Positions 1 to 7,179 of a stretch of DNA of 15,101 nucleotides are shown piece after piece. Numbering within the stretch: the first letter of the stretch is position 1; each line of letters starts with the position of its first letter. The stretch is from CS4-C045 sp964347545. GTDB lineage: Bacteria > Planctomycetota > Planctomycetia > Pirellulales > UBA7805. Where the stretch lies: NCBI GenBank assembly GCA_964347545.1, contig CAYFZZ010000372.1, positions 1 to 15,101 on the forward strand. Reading direction: 5' to 3'. The position numbers and the translations under genes were made by a program. Below the pieces are notes generated by a model. It saw nothing but the letters and a program-made list of their open reading frames with translations, searched no databases and was not told the origin of the DNA.

Positions 1-2
1 TG

Positions 3-1997
3 GTGGTCCGCGGCCAGATCCGCACTCAGGTCTGTGCCGACTTGTGCCTGGACCTCAACCTCCCCTTTGAAGCTCGACTCGCATCCCCCGCCCCGGCCGC
101 GCCCCGCGTGGCCCCCGCGGGGGCCCCGGCCCCGGCGGCTGCTCCCCCGCAGGCCCCCGGCGCGGCCGGCGCTGCCCCGGTCGAGTTTCGCGCGGGCGAC
201 ACGGTGGTCCGCGGCCAGTTGGACCGAGTCCGCGTGGCGGCGGGCGAGACGGTCCAGCTGACGATCACCCTCGCGCCGGCGGCCGGCTGGCACGTTTACG
301 AATTCAGCGACCACTTGCCCCAGGACCGGTTCGCTTCGCGGCCCACGTTGATCGTGCTGGATCGCCGGGACGGTTTTCAGGCCACCCGACCGGTGGCGGA
401 CAAGCCGGTGGTGGAAAAGGTCTGGCAAGAATTGGGGGGCAGGATCGATCGCTATTATCAGGGCCCGGTCACTTGGAAGATTCAGCTGACCGCGCCTTCC
501 CGCCTTGGCCCTGCGACGTTGAGCGGCTATGTGGGATTTCAGGCATGCAGCGAGGAGGGCATGTGCGCGGTCCCGACGGCCGCCCAGTTCGCCTTCCAGC
601 TGGCGGTGGGGGAAGCCTCCCAGGCGGGCGCGTTGCCGCTGGCGTTCCGTCCGGCCAGCTACAACCAGGTGGGCCAACTGGCGTCGTCGTCGCCGCCATG
701 GGATGGAACGTTGTTGGCCGCTGAAGCCGGACCGCCCGGCAGCGGGCCGTCGCTGGGCTGGCAGACCTTCGGCCGCTACATGTTGTTCGCTTTCCTGGCC
801 GGCTTGATCTTGAACGTCATGCCGTGCGTCTTGCCGGTGATCGGCCTGAAGGTGATGTCCTTCGTTCGCCAGGCGGGTGAAGACCGTGGTCGGGTCTTTC
901 AGCTGAACCTGTGGTACATCCTGGGGATCATGACCGTCTTCATGACCCTGGCCGCCCTGGCGGCCTTTGCCAACCTGGGCTGGGGCCAGCAGTTTCAAAC
1001 GCCGGAGGTGGGGATTGCCCTGGCGGCGGTCGTGTTCGTGTTCGCGCTCAGCCTGCTGGGCGTCTGGGAGATTCCCCTCCCGGGCTTTGTCGGCAGCGGC
1101 ACCACCGCGGAAGTTGCCGAACGGGAGGGCGCGGCCGGGGCGTTTTGCAAAGGCATTCTGACCACCATCCTGGCCACCCCCTGCAGCGGTCCCTTCCTGG
1201 GCACCGCCCTGGCCTGGGCCCTGGCTCAACAAAAAGCGGTCATCTTCGCCACCTTCGCCAGCATGGGACTGGGGATGGCCTCGCCCTACCTGGTGCTGGG
1301 CCTCGCCCCCGGGCTGGTCCGGTTTCTGCCCAAACCGGGCGCCTGGATGGAGACCTTCAAAGAGCTGATGGGATTTGTCCTCTTGGGCACGGTCGTCTGG
1401 ATTTTTACCTTTGTCAAGGAAGAGTACCGGGTGGCGACGCTGGGTCTGCTGGTTGGTCTGTGGGTCGCCTGCTGGCTGTTTGGCCGCGTCCCCGTGACGG
1501 CCGGCGGCGCGGGGCGGCTGCGGGCGGCGCTGGTCGGCGGCGGGTTGGCCTTCCTGGTGGGGTGGTTCTCGTTCCAGTGGCTGGTCCCGGGGGACGAGTG
1601 GGAGCCCTACACGCCCCAGACCCTGGCCCGCTTGCGCCAAGAGGGGACCACGGTCATGATCGATTTCACGGCCGACTCGTGACTGACCTGCAAGACGAAC
1701 AAGGCAGTTGCCTTGAACACGCGAACGACTCGCAAGTACATGAAGCAGCAGGGGATTGTGGGGCTGACCGCAGATTTTTCTGACGAATCGCCCGAAATCG
1801 AACAGCTGATGCGCGACCTGGGTCGCGCGGGCAATGCCTTGCCGTTCTATGCGGTCTTTCCCGGCGACGGCCAGCCGCCGCTAACCTTCGACGGCGTGCT
1901 CACTCAAGGTCGCCTCTTGGACAAGCTGAAAGAAGCGGGGCCTTCGAAGACGATTTCCGTCTCGCAAACCACCCAGTCCGCCGCGGCGACCAACTGA
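3..1997 (+). CDS. dsbD: DsbD-family thiol:disulfide interchange protein, putative selenoprotein (Sec at UGA 1680-1682), 5' partial
   Basis: Carries electrons across the inner membrane to periplasmic thiol partners. The frame is open to the window edge, so the N-terminus is missing. In order, numbering from position 3: the tail of a first DsbD-alpha-like domain (VCADLC, residues 10-15), a Pro/Ala linker, a second alpha domain (about 60-205) with its cysteine pair C182 and C188, a membrane domain (about 258-530) with the hallmark cysteines in NVMPC (C275) and ATPC (C394), then a thioredoxin domain. At residue 560, where relatives read ADWCxxCK, the DNA reads A-D-S-UGA-L-T-C-K. The same frame then continues as a normal thioredoxin fold with LP cis-proline (P614) to a stop at 1995-1997, giving 664 residues. 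Read as Sec560 this makes a UxxC redox motif. Alternatives are a nonsense-mutated pseudogene or a sequencing error. The preserved downstream frame and the SECIS-like hairpin favour Sec. No selA/B/C/D genes are visible here. Confidence 0.85.
1680..1715 (+). promoter_or_regulatory. UGA codon plus bacterial SECIS-like hairpin
   Basis: Downstream of the UGA at 1680-1682, CAAGGC (1700-1705) pairs perfectly with GCCTTG (1710-1715) around an AGTT tetraloop (1706-1709). The loop begins 23 nt after the UGA. It has G as its second base, followed by U, resembling the GU in the E. coli fdhF SECIS loop. The known bacterial SECIS pattern is an apical loop 16-37 nt from the UGA, a stem of at least 4 bp, and a G among the first two loop bases; all three are met. 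SelB binding is inference. The hairpin lies inside the coding frame, as bacterial SECIS elements do. Confidence 0.72.
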
Positions 1998-2043
1998 CGA
2001 GGCCGCTGGCCCCGCTTTCCCTGCCGGCCGGTCGGCTGGAACC

Positions 2044-3066
2044 CTAGGGTGGCTTGATCGTCGTCAGCCACAGAAACGGCCGTTGATCGTCGTCGACGCG
2101 GACCTCGTACGTCAGGCCTGCCTGGCGGAGCACGTTTCTCAGCAGCGAGGCGTAGTGCAGCTGGGCGGCGCGGATCTCGACCCGCACTTGGTCCGGGGCG
2201 ATGCCCTCCCGGGCCAGAGCGTTGTAGTCCCACAGCACCGGGACACCCAGCCGCTCGGCGATTTGCCGCGCCGCATCGGCCGCCGCCGCCTCGGTCGCTT
2301 GCGTCGGCGCTCTCTGCAACAAGGCGGGGACCAGGCGACTGGGCTTCTGGTCCGGGGACCAGCCGACCGGCCAGCTGTCGCCGGGCGTGCGGCTGTCGAC
2401 CACCCGATAGCAGGGCCGACCCGCTTCCTCCTGGGGCCGCAGGACCAACCCCGCGGGGCGGAGGAGGGCGGCCAGGGCGGTCCCGCAGGAGAGGCCTTGC
2501 CATTCGTCTTCGGCGGGCCCCGCCTCGCGCAAAGCGGCCCGCACGGCGGGGGTGGTTTGCAGAGGATACGCCAGCTGGCGGGCCAGACGGACCAGCAACG
2601 TGTTCCGATCGACGTTCTGCGTGGACTGCCGGACCGCTTGCCGCAGGTCTTGACGGACTGCTTTCAGCTGGGTGGGCGTCAGTCCAAACGCAGCCGGTTC
2701 CTCCCCGGCGGCCTCCGGGCCACGGGTTTTCAAGTCGCGGACCCAGCGGGCCAGACCGGCCGCCTCCCGCAGGGTGAAGCGCTGGCGGGGGGGCAGCACG
2801 ATCGAACCGTCTTCGTTCAAATAGCCCGTGACATGGTAGACCGGCCAGGCCGCCGTCCCCTGGCGGCGAATCTCCAGCTTGTCCGCCGCCCGCCCGCTGC
2901 GAATCGAGACGCGGCGAAAACCGGCCGCGGCCAGCTGAACACTCCACTCCTGCGGAGCCGTCACGGGGATGCGGCCGCGGATGATCAGATCCACATCGAC
3001 CCCCGGTTCGGGGACCGCCGCCAGGGGCAAGACCAGCAAGACCAGCCAGGAGGGGAAAGCGGACAT
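2044..3066 (-). CDS. secreted hypothetical protein, planctomycete type
   Basis: 340 residues starting at ATG 3066-3064. The N-terminus (about residues 1-20, SWLVLLVLPLAAV) is hydrophobic and looks like a signal peptide with little positive charge. The body is Ala/Arg/Gln-rich. The last 60 residues (LHYASLLRNVLRQAGLTYEV followed by a short beta strand) resemble the small repeated alpha-beta folds found in secretin/TonB short N-terminal (STN) domains, where a helix precedes GLxYEV. That resemblance is by eye only. No catalytic motif is recognised. It converges on dsbD with a 46-bp gap (1998-2043), in which I see no clear terminator. No strong Shine-Dalgarno precedes the start. Function unknown; an envelope role would fit the signal peptide and the neighbouring dsbD, but that is inference. 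Confidence 0.75.
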   Translation of the reverse strand: MSAFPSWLVLLVLPLAAVPEPGVDVDLIIRGRIPVTAPQEWSVQLAAAGFRRVSIRSGRAADKLEIRRQGTAAWPVYHVTGYLNEDGSIVLPPRQRFTLREAAGLARWVRDLKTRGPEAAGEEPAAFGLTPTQLKAVRQDLRQAVRQSTQNVDRNTLLVRLARQLAYPLQTTPAVRAALREAGPAEDEWQGLSCGTALAALLRPAGLVLRPQEEAGRPCYRVVDSRTPGDSWPVGWSPDQKPSRLVPALLQRAPTQATEAAAADAARQIAERLGVPVLWDYNALAREGIAPDQVRVEIRAAQLHYASLLRNVLRQAGLTYEVRVDDDQRPFLWLTTIKPP

Positions 3067-3203
3067 CGAGGGCCATTCGGGTCAGATGTGCCGATGAAAG
3101 TCAAGTGGCGTCGGGCGTGAGGACGTCCGGTTTTTGGGTTTCTGAGCCAGCCGGAAGACGGCGCTGATGAAGGGGCGCCCCGTGACGCGTGGCGGTTGGG
3201 GTC

Positions 3204-3284
3204 AGCACCCCGGCTGCTGAGTGGCATCTTGGCGCGAAGGGAGGGTCTTTCCGCCTGGGGCCGGGCCGCAGCAGCCGGGGTGCT
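3204..3284. repeat. 16-bp perfect inverted repeat, 49-bp spacer
   Basis: AGCACCCCGGCTGCTG at 3204-3219 is the exact reverse complement of the sequence at 3269-3284. The pair would form a GC-rich 16-bp stem with a 49-nt loop. No coding sequence overlaps it convincingly and no T-run follows, so it is not a classical terminator. A structured leader, a small RNA or a remnant of a mobile element are all possible. Confidence 0.7.
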
Positions 3285-3411
3285 TCTGGGGTGGCAGCAA
3301 GTCTGCCGACGAGCGACGGACGAGCCACGAAATTCCCGGAAGTTCCCCCATGATAAAACACCATCCGTGAGGGGCGTCGCCGCCCGTTTCCCCGCGCGGC
3401 CGGCGGCTTGC

Positions 3412-3440
3412 TTGCCAGGTTTTTTTGGATCCCCTAGAAT
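3412..3440 (+). promoter_or_regulatory. sigma70-like promoter for the 3447 gene
   Basis: TTGCCA (3412-3417) and TAGAAT (3435-3440) match the -35 and -10 boxes with the ideal 17-bp spacer, which contains a T-tract. The ATG at 3447 begins only 6 bases after the -10 box, so transcription would start at or within a base or two of the start codon. This suggests a leaderless or near-leaderless mRNA, consistent with the absence of a Shine-Dalgarno. Confidence 0.6.
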
Positions 3441-3446
3441 GCGGCC

Positions 3447-4214
3447 ATGCAGTTTTTCCCCCCGATCGCCCTGTTGGCGGGCATTGACGACTGGCTGCAA
3501 TTCCTGGTGCCCGCGGTGTTTGTGGCCATCTGGCTGATCAGTCAGATCATGGGCGCCGGCAGGAACAAGCCCGCCCCGCCCCGCCGCCGGCAGCCCCGAC
3601 CGGACCAAGGGCAAGGGGGCCTGGCCGGCCAGATTGAGCGGTTTCTGAAGGAGGTCCAACAGGAATGGGCCGATCAACAGCGGCCGGCCCAGCCCGGCCG
3701 ACGCCGCCAGCCCGGCCCGGGCAGGCCGCCCCGCGCCCCCCAAGGGGCCGCTCCGCCGGTTCAGCCCCAGGTGGTCGAGGCCGAGGTGGTCGAGGCCGAG
3801 GTGGTCGAGGCGGAGGTGGTCGAGGCGGAGGTGGTCGAGCCGTGGGGGGGTCGAGCGCCGCGCCGCCGGCCGCTGGGGCGGCTGGAAGCCGACTCCGGGC
3901 AGACCGCGGCTGGCCCCCGCCCGCCTGCCGCACGACCAACCCCGCCCGCCGCAGGCCCGGCGGTGGACCGCGTCGATCTGGCAGACGAAAAGATGGCCGA
4001 ACACATGCAGGAGGTGTTCGAGCACGAGGTGGGGGCCCTGGCGGATACTTCCGACGCCATCCATGAAAAAGGCCCGGCTGGAGAGCCAGCCGTGTCGGCC
4101 GCGGTGCCCACGACCTCTCAGGCCGTCCGCGACATGTTGGCCCAGCCCGATTCGGTGCGCAAGGCGGTGGTGCTGAGCGAGATACTGCGACCACCCCAGC
4201 AGCGATGGCAATGA
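3447..4214 (+). CDS. hypothetical membrane-anchored protein with disordered Pro/Arg/Gln region
   Basis: 255 residues. One transmembrane segment sits near the N-terminus (about 17-36, LQFLVPAVFVAIWLISQIMG). It is followed by a basic, Pro/Arg/Gln-rich, probably disordered stretch, a short amphipathic helix (IERFLKEVQQEW), an acidic VVEAE tandem repeat (about 109-132) and more Pro-rich linker. The C-terminal block (about 172-255) is better ordered: VDLADEKMAEHMQEVFEHEVG, and finally SVRKAVVLSEILRPPQQRW. I believe this end is conserved among planctomycete hypothetical proteins, but from memory of the pattern only. Function unknown; the topology suggests a cytoplasmic scaffold tethered to the membrane. 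It overlaps the next gene by ATGA (4211-4214), implying translational coupling. Confidence 0.75.
   Translation: MQFFPPIALLAGIDDWLQFLVPAVFVAIWLISQIMGAGRNKPAPPRRRQPRPDQGQGGLAGQIERFLKEVQQEWADQQRPAQPGRRRQPGPGRPPRAPQGAAPPVQPQVVEAEVVEAEVVEAEVVEAEVVEPWGGRAPRRRPLGRLEADSGQTAAGPRPPAARPTPPAAGPAVDRVDLADEKMAEHMQEVFEHEVGALADTSDAIHEKGPAGEPAVSAAVPTTSQAVRDMLAQPDSVRKAVVLSEILRPPQQRWQ
3771..3842 (+). repeat. 15-bp in-frame tandem repeat (VVEAE)
   Basis: Four complete 15-bp units (3771, 3786, 3801, 3816), each GTGGTCGAGGCSGAG, plus a partial fifth ending at 3842. Units differ only at one synonymous GCC/GCG position, and that change is shared by adjacent pairs, so the array probably grew by recent slippage or duplication of a two-unit block. 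It encodes VVEAE repeated within the disordered part of the protein. Confidence 0.9.
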
Positions 4215-5125
4215 AGGTCTCTCCCGCCCACACCCGAATCGGCTGGGTCGGCACGGGGGTGATGGGCACCAGCATGTGCGGCCACCTGATCGACGCGGGG
4301 TTCAGGACGACCGTTTACAGCCGGACCCGCAGCAAGGCCGCACCGCTGCTGGCGAAAGGTGCCGCCTGGGCGGACCGTCCGCAGGACGTGGCGGCCGCGG
4401 CAGATGTCGTGTTCACGATGGTCGGCTTTCCCCACGATGTGCGGGAGGTGGTTCTGGGTGCGGAGGGGACGTTGAGCGGTTGTCGGGAGGGGAGTGTCAT
4501 CGTGGACATGACCACCAGTCAGCCATCCCTGGCGATCGAGTTGGCTGCCTGGGCCGCCGAACGCGACGTGATCAGCCTGGACGCGCCCGTTTCCGGAGGC
4601 GACGTGGGGGCTCGCCAAGCCCGCTTGTCGATCATGATCGGCGGCGATGCGGACACGGTGGCCGCCCTGCAACCTTGCTGGGAGGCCATGGGCCAGACGA
4701 TTGTGCACCAGGGGGGACCCGGTGCTGGCCAGCATGCCAAGATGGTGAACCAGACCCTCATCGCCAGCGGCATGATCGGGGTCTGCGAAGCGCTGCTGTA
4801 TGCCTATCGCGCCGGGCTGGACCTGGAGACCGTGATGCGTTCGGTGGCCTCGGGAGCGGCGGGCAGCTGGTCGCTGTCCAATCTCGCTCCGCGGATCGTC
4901 GCCAACGACTTTGCGCCGGGTTTTTTTGTCGAACATTTTCTCAAGGATATGGAGATCGCGTTGGAGGAGGCCCGCCGGATGGGGATCGCCCTGCCGGGGT
5001 TGGCCCTGGCCCAGCAGTTGTACCTGGCGCTGGCCGCCCAGGGGCACGCTCGCCGCGGCACTCACGCTCTGCAACTCGCTGTGGCATCCCTTTCGGGCAT
5101 CGATTGGCTGGAGCGGGAAGCCTAG
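4205..5125 (+). CDS. NAD(P)-dependent beta-hydroxyacid dehydrogenase (3-hydroxyisobutyrate / tartronate semialdehyde reductase type)
   Basis: 306 residues, the normal length for the family. It oxidises a beta-hydroxyacid or reduces the matching semialdehyde with NAD(P)H in the cytosol. The Rossmann motif GTGVMG is at residues 16-21, the substrate-binding signature DAPVSGGDVGA begins at D126, and the catalytic lysine K179 with N182 lies in GQHAKMVNQ. The C-terminal all-helical domain is complete (FFVEHFLKDMEIALEEA). VYSRTRSK after beta-2, with Arg/Ser rather than an acid, suggests NADP preference; this is inference. Substrate cannot be told from sequence; 3-hydroxyisobutyrate, glycerate/tartronate semialdehyde or succinate semialdehyde are candidates. 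ATG 4205 or ATG 4211 can be the start; the latter makes the ATGA overlap with the upstream gene. Confidence 0.9.
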   Translation: MAMKVSPAHTRIGWVGTGVMGTSMCGHLIDAGFRTTVYSRTRSKAAPLLAKGAAWADRPQDVAAAADVVFTMVGFPHDVREVVLGAEGTLSGCREGSVIVDMTTSQPSLAIELAAWAAERDVISLDAPVSGGDVGARQARLSIMIGGDADTVAALQPCWEAMGQTIVHQGGPGAGQHAKMVNQTLIASGMIGVCEALLYAYRAGLDLETVMRSVASGAAGSWSLSNLAPRIVANDFAPGFFVEHFLKDMEIALEEARRMGIALPGLALAQQLYLALAAQGHARRGTHALQLAVASLSGIDWLEREA

Positions 5126-5467
5126 CTGGCCGGCGACTCGGGGCCGGTGGCCCGGGGCGGGGCAGGATTCGCGCCGGCCTGGTCGGCCGGTGCGGCCCCC
5201 GGCACCCCCCCCGCGGTGGGGCCGGCGGCCGGCCGCAGGGGAGCGGCTGATCCATCTTGCGAGTGGGTAACGGGCGTCCGTAAAATGGTCGGTTTGCCAC
5301 CATTCCCGGAGGGTGTCGGGGAATGGGGAGGGCAAGCCTGCTGTGGCGCCGCCGTTCCGGCGGTGCCACCGCTGGGCGCCGCAGGAGGCTGGCCCTTCCG
5401 CAACCGCAAGGTGTGGCAGGTCGTATTGCCGGACACCCTGGTCGTGGAAACCGATAGGGAGCACAGC
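5126..5467. other. 342-bp intergenic region with strong hairpin
   Basis: An open frame covers part of this stretch in line with the 29-aa gene downstream, but its translation is Gly/Ala/Pro/Arg low complexity typical of GC-rich non-coding DNA. The clearest structure is the hairpin at 5343-5369. No obvious promoter boxes with good spacing are seen before the gene at 5468. Confidence 0.45.
5343..5369. repeat. 12-bp stem palindrome with TTC loop
   Basis: Bases 5343-5354 pair with 5358-5369 (one G-T wobble at 5348/5364) around the triloop TTC at 5355-5357. The core is GCCGCCG-TTC-CGGCGG. There is no T-run on either side, so it is a poor intrinsic terminator. It could be a transcript-end structure of the dehydrogenase gene or a dispersed palindromic repeat. 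Confidence 0.6.
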
Positions 5468-5557
5468 GTGGGTACCAAGAAGACGGGCAAGGGCCGCCGC
5501 AAGGTCGGCCGCAAGAAGCGGCGGATGCGGGCCAAGATTCGGCATCGCAAAAAGTAA
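5468..5557 (+). CDS. 29-residue highly basic protein
   Basis: GTG at 5468 with a good Shine-Dalgarno (AGGGAG, 5456-5461, 6-nt spacing) opens a 29-codon frame that is almost all Lys, Arg and Gly. It begins MGTKKTGKGRRKVG and ends in RHRKK. The abrupt change from Pro/Gly/Ala-type translation upstream to this pattern supports the GTG start over any longer frame. Size and composition resemble the small extra ribosomal proteins known in other phyla (Thx, bS22 with its AURKAIP1/COX24-like domain, bL37). RRMRAKIRHRK can be loosely laid over the bS22 core, but this is a by-eye suggestion. I believe near-identical peptides occur widely in planctomycetes. RNA binding, probably with the ribosome, is inferred. 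Confidence 0.65.
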   Translation: MGTKKTGKGRRKVGRKKRRMRAKIRHRKK

Positions 5558-5798
5558 ATCGGCCGGGCTCGCGACGCTCGTTTTCAGTCGCCAGTTCTTC
5601 CTCCCCCGCTGGGAAGCACGATCGGCTCTCCCCTCTCCCGAGTTCTCCATGGACGCGAACTCGGCCCCGCGGCTAAACTAATCTGCCGTGCGTGGAACTG
5701 CGGAGCGAGGGGGGCCTTCCCCCCGTGCCGCGTACCCGGGACGACCGGGTGGCCTCTTCGTCGGTGGTGTGGGCGAGCAAGTTGAGCGGCGGGTGGGC

Positions 5799-6647
5799 AT
5801 GCGAGATCATTGGGCCACGACAGGTCGACAGCTGGGCAGCATCGCCTGGCGTTTCCAGAACCCCTGGGGCCGGCCTGCGGCAGGTACCTGGTCGGCCCCC
5901 GCCCCGGGAGGGCTTGGGGGACGAGCCGGGGGGTTCGAGCCGGGGGAGGGAGGGTCGCGGCTGGGCCGCCTGGAAGCCGTCCTGTTTCTGACCAGCGAGC
6001 CGCTGACCAGCCGCAAACTGGCTCAACTGGCCAGCCTCGCCGACGGGACCCAGGCTCGGACGCTCATCGCCCAGCTGAACCGATCATACGATCAGCGCGG
6101 CCGGGCCTACCGGGTCGAGGAGGTGGCCGGAGGCTATCAGCTGCGGACGCGGCCCGCATTTTCCCCCTGGATTCGCCGCATGGTCGGGGCCCCCCCGGAA
6201 ATCCGCATGTCCGGGCCGGCCCTGGAGACCCTGGCCGTCGTGGCCTATCGCCAGCCGGTGCTGCGAGCGGAAATTGAGGCGATCCGTGGCGTCCAGTGCG
6301 GCGAGATTTTGCGACAATTGATGGAACGTGGTATGGTGCGCATCGCAGGTCGAGCCGACGAACTGGGCCGCCCCTTCCTGTACGGCACGACCCGTAATTT
6401 TTTGCAAGTCTTTGGCCTGCGCACTCTTGACGAATTGCCACGGGCCTCTATGCTGCGAAAATCGGAGGCTGAGCAGAACCTCCTCGCCGGCGACTCGCGA
6501 CTCGACGAAACCGACCCGCACCCCACGTTAGCCCAGCCAGACGCAGGACTTTGCCCCGACGCAGACGACGAAGACTGGGAACCTGAAGACGAAGACGAGG
6601 ACGAAGACGACGAAGACGACGAGGACGAGGACGACGAGGACGAGTAA
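5799..6647 (+). CDS. scpB: segregation and condensation protein B (ScpB)
   Basis: Kleisin-interacting winged-helix subunit of the bacterial SMC-ScpA-ScpB condensin, acting on the nucleoid. From ATG 5799 it has 282 residues. The ScpB domain starts near residue 55 (LGRLEAVLFLTSEPL) and runs through VEEVAGGYQLRTRP, the signature ALETLAVVAYRQPVLRAEIEAIRGV, and GRPFLYGTT-NFLQVFGLRTLDELP. A linker and a 30-residue Asp/Glu tail follow (6556-6646). The frame extends upstream to GTG 5688, which would add 37 residues of low-complexity sequence; neither start has a strong Shine-Dalgarno, and I prefer the ATG. About 55 residues before the domain, and the acidic tail, are additions relative to the usual ~190-residue protein. 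scpA is not adjacent. Confidence 0.88.
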   Translation: MRDHWATTGRQLGSIAWRFQNPWGRPAAGTWSAPAPGGLGGRAGGFEPGEGGSRLGRLEAVLFLTSEPLTSRKLAQLASLADGTQARTLIAQLNRSYDQRGRAYRVEEVAGGYQLRTRPAFSPWIRRMVGAPPEIRMSGPALETLAVVAYRQPVLRAEIEAIRGVQCGEILRQLMERGMVRIAGRADELGRPFLYGTTRNFLQVFGLRTLDELPRASMLRKSEAEQNLLAGDSRLDETDPHPTLAQPDAGLCPDADDEDWEPEDEDEDEDDEDDEDEDDEDE

Positions 6648-6771
6648 CCGCGCGACGACACGCCCCTCAGAAACGCGACCCCGCATCGACCCCACGCGCC
6701 GTGGTGAGAGAATGTCGGGGACCGTGACCAGCGATCAGGTTTAGCGACGTTTACAGGAGCGGTTTGGAACC

Positions 6772-7071
6772 ATGAAAGCTACCTTGCCGGATACCCTGCC
6801 CCTTGATCTCAGCCATCCGTTTGTCGCGTCTCACGGCGAGCTGCCGGGGGTCGTGATGTACAGCGACGACGTGGACGAATATGACGACGAGGATCTGGAT
6901 GACGAAGGGGAGTACGACGAAGACGATGGAGAGTACGACGAAGACGACTTCGAAGACGAAGAGTGGGAAGAGGTCGAAGAGGATTTGGACGACGACGGCG
7001 ACGACTGGGACGACGACGACGACGACGACTGGGACGAAGAGGAAGAGGACTGGGAGTACGAAGACGAATGA
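6772..7071 (+). CDS. very acidic 99-residue protein
   Basis: ATG 6772 preceded by AGGAG at 6755-6759 (12-nt spacing, slightly long). The first 30 residues are ordinary (MKATLPDTLPLDLSHPFVA, then GELPGVVMYSDDVDEY). The remaining ~70 are nearly all Asp, Glu, Trp and Tyr, with DDxxDW and EYDEDD motifs. The regularly placed aromatic residues and the non-repetitive N-terminus argue for a real protein rather than a GAC/GAA microsatellite. Such tails can bind divalent cations or mimic nucleic acid; no family is recognised. It follows scpB, whose C-terminal tail has the same composition, after 124 bp, so a shared role or simply a shared local mutational tendency are both possible. Confidence 0.65.
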   Translation: MKATLPDTLPLDLSHPFVASHGELPGVVMYSDDVDEYDDEDLDDEGEYDEDDGEYDEDDFEDEEWEEVEEDLDDDGDDWDDDDDDDWDEEEEDWEYEDE

Positions 7072-7179
7072 ACCGGGGCGGGCAGGTCCCTGGGGTTCAT
7101 CAGCCCGCGGCGGGGGAGGCGATGGGACGCGCGGCGGCGGGTGGGGGTGGATCGGGCGGCCGCCTCCCATTGCCCAACG

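Larger units (their letters stand above)
3067..3446. other. 380-bp divergent intergenic region
   Basis: No convincing coding sequence lies between the divergent starts at 3066 and 3447; short ORFs here lack family resemblance. The region holds a perfect 16-bp inverted repeat (3204-3219 / 3269-3284) and a sigma70-like promoter next to the downstream gene (3412-3440), both listed separately. Confidence 0.6.

Noticed and set aside
1713..1997. Separate small gene starting at TTG 1713
   Set aside because: It is in the same frame as the DsbD gene and encodes the rest of its thioredoxin domain; it has no own Shine-Dalgarno and its TTG lies in the SECIS-like stem.
1998..2043. Intrinsic terminator between dsbD and the convergent gene
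   Set aside because: Only short imperfect GGCC/CCGG pairings and no T-run.
4118..5650. Long minus-strand open frame opposite the dehydrogenase
   Set aside because: The plus-strand dehydrogenase has full catalytic motifs; the antisense frame has none and is typical of GC-rich DNA.
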